Assembly (NCBI GenBank): GCA_937890485.1
Contig: CALBXN010000134.1
Coordinates: forward strand, 1-9,240
DNA from: an uncultured Treponema sp.
GTDB lineage: Bacteria > Spirochaetota > Spirochaetia > Treponematales > Treponemataceae
Reading direction: 5' to 3'
DNA: 9,240 nucleotides
This document shows positions 5,060-9,240 of this stretch, one piece after another. Every line of letters starts with the position of its first letter. The first letter of the stretch is position 1. The translations under genes and the position numbers were made by a program. The notes below the pieces were generated by a model. That model had not been told where the DNA came from and searched no databases. It was given only the letters and a program-made list of their open reading frames with translations.

Positions 5060-6256
5060 TTAAACTTCGATTATCTTTGCTCCGGATTTTGCATCGGTAT
5101 TCAAATTTGATTTAATTTTCTTTGAAGAATTATCTATTATCAATAAATTTCCAGAGTTAATTTTAACTTTGCTTGTTGGATTATATTTAACTAAAGTTAA
5201 GCCTAATTGGGAACAAGCGTATCTTCCTGAAGAATTTTTTGGTAATTTTATTAAATCCGATACAACTCTAATTTTGAGTGTATCTTTTTCTTCTGTTGGT
5301 GTGATAAAGTTTTGTGCAAAAACAAACGAAAGGGATGCTCTATCCTTGGGTAATCCTGATTTTTCAGAAAGTTTATGTAATTTTTTCGGTGCAAAGTCTG
5401 TATTCAAAACAAAGTGACACCATTTTCCACCACGACGCCCATCCATAGAACATTCTTTTTGATGAGGGCAAGGACTTATGATGTTATATTTTTTTCTAAT
5501 TAAAGTATCTCGAGTTAATGAAATAAATCTGCTAGAACGAGGTAGGGCAGGTTCTACAACTAAAATAAGAGATTTTTCTGTTGAGTAAGAAAGTAATGCG
5601 TTTGTATATTTTTTAGCTTGTTCTTCTAAAGGTTTTGCTGTGTCATAATAAAGTTCGTTAAACATATTTGCACAAGTTACAAAACTTGCTTTGTTACGAA
5701 TTTCTGTTCCAAGTTCCCCTTTTACGCGAATAATTTTCCAAGGTTCAATGTTTTCATTTTCTTTATCTAAAGTTTTTGCAGCTATTGATAAATAAATTTC
5801 TTCACCTAAAGAAAGAGCCGTTTGTGAAATATCAACACAGTACCAAGTAAGTTTTTTCTTTCTAAGTTCTGGTCTAGAAAGCCATAATGCAATAGGAACT
5901 GTTAATGGTCCTGAACCTAAATCTAAACAATATTCTCCATCCTGTAATTTATCAAAATATTCAGAAGGAAAACCTTTAAACAAATTTGTAAGTCTAAATA
6001 AATTCCACCACATAAAATATCTAGCATAGGAAGCAAGCATTACAGTTTGATTCATATAACCATTGTGGCGAGAACTCCTTTCATCAGTTAATTGGTGTGA
6101 AAGTTCTTTTATAAAATTTGGAAGTTGATAAAGTTGCTTTGAAGATAAAGGTTTTATGTTTTGTAAAATATCATCAAAATTATCTAGAATTTCTTTTTCT
6201 GTATTTTCTAAAAATGAAAATAAGGGCAAATTATTTTTTTTTGTAAATTCCATCAT
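5060..6256 (-). CDS. Rsm22-like small-ribosomal-subunit methyltransferase-fold protein with Fe-S cysteines
   Basis: The protein has 398 residues (397 if the second ATG is used). It matches the Rsm22/METTL17 family: an N-terminal helical part, the family block ERSSRHNGYMNQ (59-70), an S-adenosylmethionine-type motif I CLDLGSGPLTVPIAL (110-124), then the motif SPCPHQKECS with Cys263 and Cys269, KWCHF with Cys280, and a later Cys348 in GRYACSQLG. Four cysteines in this pattern bind a 4Fe-4S cluster in mitochondrial METTL17, which assists small-subunit assembly; the same role here is an inference. Methyltransferase activity is unproven for the family. The start overlaps the merR stop by 4 bases (ATGA). 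AGGA lies 3 nt from ATG 6256 and 6 nt from ATG 6253, so the second may be the real start. It is the last gene of the der operon. Confidence 0.8.
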   Translation of the reverse strand: MMEFTKKNNLPLFSFLENTEKEILDNFDDILQNIKPLSSKQLYQLPNFIKELSHQLTDERSSRHNGYMNQTVMLASYARYFMWWNLFRLTNLFKGFPSEYFDKLQDGEYCLDLGSGPLTVPIALWLSRPELRKKKLTWYCVDISQTALSLGEEIYLSIAAKTLDKENENIEPWKIIRVKGELGTEIRNKASFVTCANMFNELYYDTAKPLEEQAKKYTNALLSYSTEKSLILVVEPALPRSSRFISLTRDTLIRKKYNIISPCPHQKECSMDGRRGGKWCHFVLNTDFAPKKLHKLSEKSGLPKDRASLSFVFAQNFITPTEEKDTLKIRVVSDLIKLPKNSSGRYACSQLGLTLVKYNPTSKVKINSGNLLIIDNSSKKIKSNLNTDAKSGAKIIEV

Positions 6257-6600
6257 TGTTCCTGCTGATTATTATTTGAATATTTTTTTAACAAGGTGTA
6301 AGTTTCTAATAAAATTCCACGAGTTTCATTTATTTTCAAAAGTATATCTGAAGATTCTGAATGTGAAAAAGATTGTGCATCTTCAATAAGTTGATTTCTA
6401 GCACCTTCTATCGTGAATTTTTTTTCTTGTATCAAATATTTTAATCTAAAAATGGTTTGTAAATCTCGGGCAGAATAACTACGTCTTCCACCAATATCTT
6501 TTTTGGGTGCAAGAGAAGGAATTACTTCTTCCCAATAGCGTAGAATGTGAGATTTTATTCCTGTTAAATCTTCAACTTCGCCAATAGAAAAGTTTGCCAT
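6253..6600 (-). CDS. MerR-family transcriptional regulator
   Basis: This 115-residue protein starts with a MerR winged helix-turn-helix: FSIGEVEDLTGIKSHILRYW (4-23), then the wing with GGRRSYSARDL (37-47) and the helix DLQTIFRLKYLIQEKKFTI (46-64). Residues about 85-107 could form the dimerising coiled coil. There is no effector domain and no metal-binding cysteine, so it belongs to the short HTH-type members of the family (HspR/GlnR-like size) rather than the metal sensors. An AAAGG sits 6 nt before the ATG. It lies 10 nt after der and overlaps the Rsm22-like gene by 4 nt, so it is translated as part of that operon. Its target is unknown; autoregulation of the operon is possible. Confidence 0.85.
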   Translation of the reverse strand: MANFSIGEVEDLTGIKSHILRYWEEVIPSLAPKKDIGGRRSYSARDLQTIFRLKYLIQEKKFTIEGARNQLIEDAQSFSHSESSDILLKINETRGILLETYTLLKKYSNNNQQEQ

Positions 6601-6610
6601 CTGTAACCTT

Positions 6611-8056
6611 TTATCGCTCTCTATCTTCCCAACGCTTTCTACTTGCTTTTAATTCAAGTTGAACAGGAATTTTATCAAATCCTAAATCGCTTCGGATTCT
6701 GTTTTTCAAAAATGAAAGATAAGATTGTGAAACTACTTCTGGTCTAGTTGCAAAAAGTAAAAAACTAACTGGATTTGTACTTGTTTGAACCATATATTTT
6801 ATTTTAAAGTTTGCACTTCTACTTGCAGGTGGTGGATATGCTGTAACCCAATCTTTTAAAGCAGTATTTAAAGATGCTGTATCGATTTTGCGATTTAATT
6901 GTTCGTAAACTTCTAAGGCGGTATTTAATAAAAGTTTTATTCCCTTTCCTTCTAGGGCAGAAATACAAACAACTGGAGCAAAACTCATATGACCAAACAT
7001 AATTTTGATATTTTCTTCGGCACGTTTTACTGATTTTCTGTCTTGGTCTTGTGTATCCCACTTATTCAAAACAAAAATAATTCCTCGTCCTCTGTCGTGA
7101 GCAAGAGAAATGATTTTTTTATCTTGTTCTGCTAAACCTTCTTGTGCATCAATCATATGAAAAACAACATCTGCTTTATCCAAAGATTTTATTGCACGAT
7201 TTACAGAATAATATTCGATATTTTCTTTTACTTTAACTTTTCTACGGATTCCTGCTGTATCAAGAACCATAAATTTTTTATCTTGATATTCAAAACTTCC
7301 TTCTACAACATCACGGGTAGTTCCAGCGTAATCGCTTACAATGGATGCTTGTGTGTGAGTAAGTCTATTTGAAAGAGTTGATTTTCCTGTGTTAGGTTTT
7401 CCTACAATGGCAATTTTTATAGGATTTATTTCGCTTCCTTCTTCCACTTTTGAAAAATCTAATTTACTTACGATTTTTTCTGAAAGTTCAGGAATTCTAT
7501 CTCCATGTTCTGCTGAAATAAAAAGCAAATCTTTAAAACCAAAACGCATAAAGTTCCAAGCTTCTTCTTCCAAGCGTCCACCTTCGCATTTATTTACAGC
7601 GGTAATAAGTTTGTTAGAATAAGGGCGTAACAGTGCGATAAATTCTTCATCTTCTCCTGTAACAATTCCTGCTTCCATCAAGAAAAGTATTGCATCGGCT
7701 TTTTTTAAGGATTCTAGTGTTTTTTCAACAACTAATTCATCCATTACGGCTTCCATTGTGCCAATTTCTCGTTCAAGTTTGAATCCCCCTGTATCCATAA
7801 TGCGAACAGGCTTTCCGTTGATAAATGCTGTTTCTTCAATTGGGTCACGAGTTACACCTGGAGTTGGGTCTGTGATTGCTCGGCGCTTATGCAATAGGCG
7901 ATTAAACAAAGTAGATTTTCCTACATTTGGACGGCCTGCAATTACTAAAAGAGGCAAATTTTTGTATTCTTTTTCTGTATCAAAGATAAATTCATCAGCT
8001 GAATCTTCTTGCATATTTGTAGAAATTTCTTCTTGTATTTGGTCTTTCTTTTTCAT
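6611..8056 (-). CDS. der: Ribosome biogenesis GTPase Der (EngA)
   Basis: This 481-residue protein has the double-GTPase layout that only Der shows. G-domain 1 has the P-loop GRPNVGKST (41-49), DTGG (88-91) and NKCE (155-158). G-domain 2 has GKPNTGKS (219-226), DTAG (266-269) and NKWD (331-334). A C-terminal KH-like domain follows (about 395-475), with YPPPASR and FKIKYMVQTSTNP. Der is an essential cytoplasmic factor for maturation of the 50S subunit. Compared with E. coli Der, there is an extra N-terminal tail of about 33 mostly charged residues before the first domain. The first domain has Glu instead of Asp in its NKxD motif. AAGGA lies 4 nt before ATG 8056. It is the first gene of the der-merR-rsm22-like operon. 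Confidence 0.95.
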   Translation of the reverse strand: MKKKDQIQEEISTNMQEDSADEFIFDTEKEYKNLPLLVIAGRPNVGKSTLFNRLLHKRRAITDPTPGVTRDPIEETAFINGKPVRIMDTGGFKLEREIGTMEAVMDELVVEKTLESLKKADAILFLMEAGIVTGEDEEFIALLRPYSNKLITAVNKCEGGRLEEEAWNFMRFGFKDLLFISAEHGDRIPELSEKIVSKLDFSKVEEGSEINPIKIAIVGKPNTGKSTLSNRLTHTQASIVSDYAGTTRDVVEGSFEYQDKKFMVLDTAGIRRKVKVKENIEYYSVNRAIKSLDKADVVFHMIDAQEGLAEQDKKIISLAHDRGRGIIFVLNKWDTQDQDRKSVKRAEENIKIMFGHMSFAPVVCISALEGKGIKLLLNTALEVYEQLNRKIDTASLNTALKDWVTAYPPPASRSANFKIKYMVQTSTNPVSFLLFATRPEVVSQSYLSFLKNRIRSDLGFDKIPVQLELKASRKRWEDRER

Positions 8057-8121
8057 GACTTCCTTATGAATTACAAAGTGATTTTCTTTAACTTACAAAA
8101 TATCAGATTTTTGAAAAAACT

Positions 8122-8148
8122 GCTATAGGTTAAAACTAGACTTGTAAA
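8122..8148 (-). promoter_or_regulatory. Weak candidate promoter for the der operon
   Basis: On the minus strand TTTACA (8148-8143) is followed by only 15 bp and TATAGC (8127-8122), about 65 bp before the der ATG. The short spacer lowers confidence. TTACAAG occurs twice here as a direct repeat (8158-8152 and 8147-8141), 11 bp apart. Confidence 0.3.
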
Positions 8149-8181
8149 ACTCTTGTAATCAATGTACGATAAAGTAAAAGA

Positions 8182-9165
8182 TTATTTTTTCACTTTATCT
8201 AACAAGCGAATTTCTGCTGCTTCATGCATTTCTTTTACAGAAAAGTTAGAAAGTATTTGCTTTATCGGCGAAATTAATTTTGGAGAAACACTTATTACTC
8301 TAACTCCCATTCCCACAAGGCATTTTAAGGATTCTTCGCGACCAGCCATTTCGCCACAAACTGAAATTGGAATATCGCTTTGAGATGCACTTAAAACAGA
8401 ATGTTTTATCATTCTTAAAACTGCTGGATGTAATTCGTCATACAAATGAGCAACATCTGGGTTTTCTCTATCAACTGCATTTATGTATTGTGTTAAATCG
8501 TTGGAGCCAATTGAAAAAAAATCGCATCTGTCTGCTAGATAATCTGAAATTATTGCGGCGGCTGGAGTTTCAATCATTACACCAAGAGGAATATCGTCTT
8601 TAAAAGATTTTCCTTCTTTTAACAATTCTTCTTTTACTTTAGAAATTATTTTTTTTGTTTGATCAATTTGTTCTGGACTTGTAATCATCGGAAGTAAAAT
8701 TTTTAAGTTGCCGTAAATTCCAGCTCGATACAAGGCTTTAAGTTGAGTTTTAAAAATTTCTCTTTCTTGTAAACAAAATCTTATGGCACGACAACCAAGT
8801 AAAGGATTTTTTTCTTCTATTCCTGGCATTCCTTTTAGATTGATGATTTTATCTCCACCTGCATCTAAAGTTCTGATTGTAACAGATTTATCCCCCATGA
8901 TTTGCAACACAGATTTATAGGCTTTAAATTGCTCTTCTTCGTCAAGAAGTGTATTTTTTTCGGCGGCTTCCATAAACATAAATTCAGTTCTAAAAAGACC
9001 GATTCCGTCTGCACCTTCATCTTTTGCAAGTTGAGCATCCTCGATTGTTCCGATATTTGCATAAATTGTGATTGGAACATTATCTTTTGTTTGTGCTTTT
9101 TGAGAAATAAACTGTGCTAATTCTTTTATTCGTTTTTCAGCATTTTCTTGTTTGATTTGATAATC
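8182..9165 (-). pseudogene. ptsI: PTS Enzyme I (phosphoenolpyruvate-protein phosphotransferase), C-terminal part, interrupted at its 5' side
   Basis: About 328 residues of the PEP-binding (TIM-barrel) domain are present, running from about 9165 to TAA 8184-8182. Landmarks in order: YANIGTIEDA, GADGIGLFRTEFMFM (PEP-contacting Arg), VTIRTLDAGGDK (second Arg), NPLLGCRAIRF, GVMIETPAAA, FSIGSNDLTQY and the catalytic Cys in SVCGEMAGRE. Enzyme I passes phosphate from PEP to HPr in sugar uptake or regulation; the family has about 570 residues. Upstream of about 9165 the frame changes to unrelated sequence and meets TAG at 9174-9172, so the N-terminal swivelling domain with the phosphorylated His is not joined to this part. 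It is marked broken as seen here; an assembly error could explain it. The catalytic residues that remain are intact and undecayed, so any break is recent or artificial. Confidence 0.75.
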
Positions 9166-9239
9166 TGTCCGCTAATGTGCTTATACATTGTGTCGAACAG
9201 TGTGATCAATGTCTCCTTTGTGATATTCTCAATGTCGAT
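9126..9239 (-). other. End of a foreign open frame entering from the window edge
   Basis: Reading from 9239 on the minus strand gives 37 codons to TAA 9128-9126. About the first 25 residues (IDIENITKETLITLFDTMYK, then HISGQ) come from sequence unlike ptsI, and the last 12 are ptsI DNA read in the wrong frame. The pattern 'ENITKETLITLFDTMY' vaguely recalls the C-terminal end of large serine recombinases, but the match is too short to name it. Codon choice (ATC, CTG, GAC) and 30 G/C in the last 75 bases differ from the AT-rich surroundings. It may be the truncated 3' end of a mobile-element gene or another contig. Confidence 0.4.
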
Positions 9240-9240
9240 G

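Noticed and set aside
6819..7622. Open frames on either strand inside der
   Set aside because: They overlap a strongly conserved gene, have no ribosome binding sites and give low-complexity or unfamiliar proteins.
8168..8199. Inverted repeat GATAAAGT/ACTTTATC over the ptsI stop as a terminator
   Set aside because: The arms match perfectly, but the loop is 16 nt and no T-run follows on the minus strand, so it does not look like an intrinsic terminator.

Overview
The window looks like a chromosomal stretch from a low-GC spirochaete, most likely a Treponema-type organism. This is an inference from the strong A/T bias, the relaxed lipoprotein signal peptides, and the combination of FtsY, Der, a bacterial Rsm22-like protein and Enzyme I; no marker in the window fixes the species.

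Layout. Positions 1-237 are the C-terminal end of ftsY, followed by an intrinsic terminator. At 355-896 two broken genes face each other tail to tail: the first third of a YbaK-type aminoacyl-tRNA deacylase (+) and the first quarter to third of a Kef/CPA2-type cation:proton antiporter (-). They meet at a 13-bp quasi-palindrome around 498-510, and both C-terminal halves are missing. At 897-1003 there is a compact divergent promoter region in which both -10 boxes end exactly 6 nt before an ATG, so both transcripts are predicted to be leaderless. At 1004-3039 a tight three-gene operon encodes three lipoproteins, each with its lipidated Cys at residue 19: a C39/papain-like cysteine peptidase, an unrecognised protein, and an SGNH/GDSL hydrolase. 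This is the best candidate in the window for an undescribed surface system.

From 3133 to 3290 the leader of an acyl-CoA synthetase gene holds a 16-codon ORF with its own ribosome binding site and a row of four hairpins, flanked by a 7-bp direct repeat that includes the start codon. The synthetase (3291-5027) follows. The rest is on the minus strand, in transcription order: the 3' part of ptsI (about 9165-8182), der (8056-6611), a MerR-type regulator (6600-6253) and an Rsm22-like methyltransferase-fold protein with four Cys suited to a 4Fe-4S cluster (6256-5060). The last three are packed like one operon and suggest a ribosome-assembly theme (Der for the 50S, Rsm22 for the 30S).

The last 75 bases (about 9166-9240) do not belong to ptsI. 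The Enzyme I frame runs into a stop at 9172-9174, base composition shifts to 30 G/C in 75, and another open frame enters from the window edge. This is either a mobile-element insertion or an assembly join. Together with the ybaK/antiporter scar, this means two of the gene breaks in the window deserve checking as real rearrangements or chimeras.
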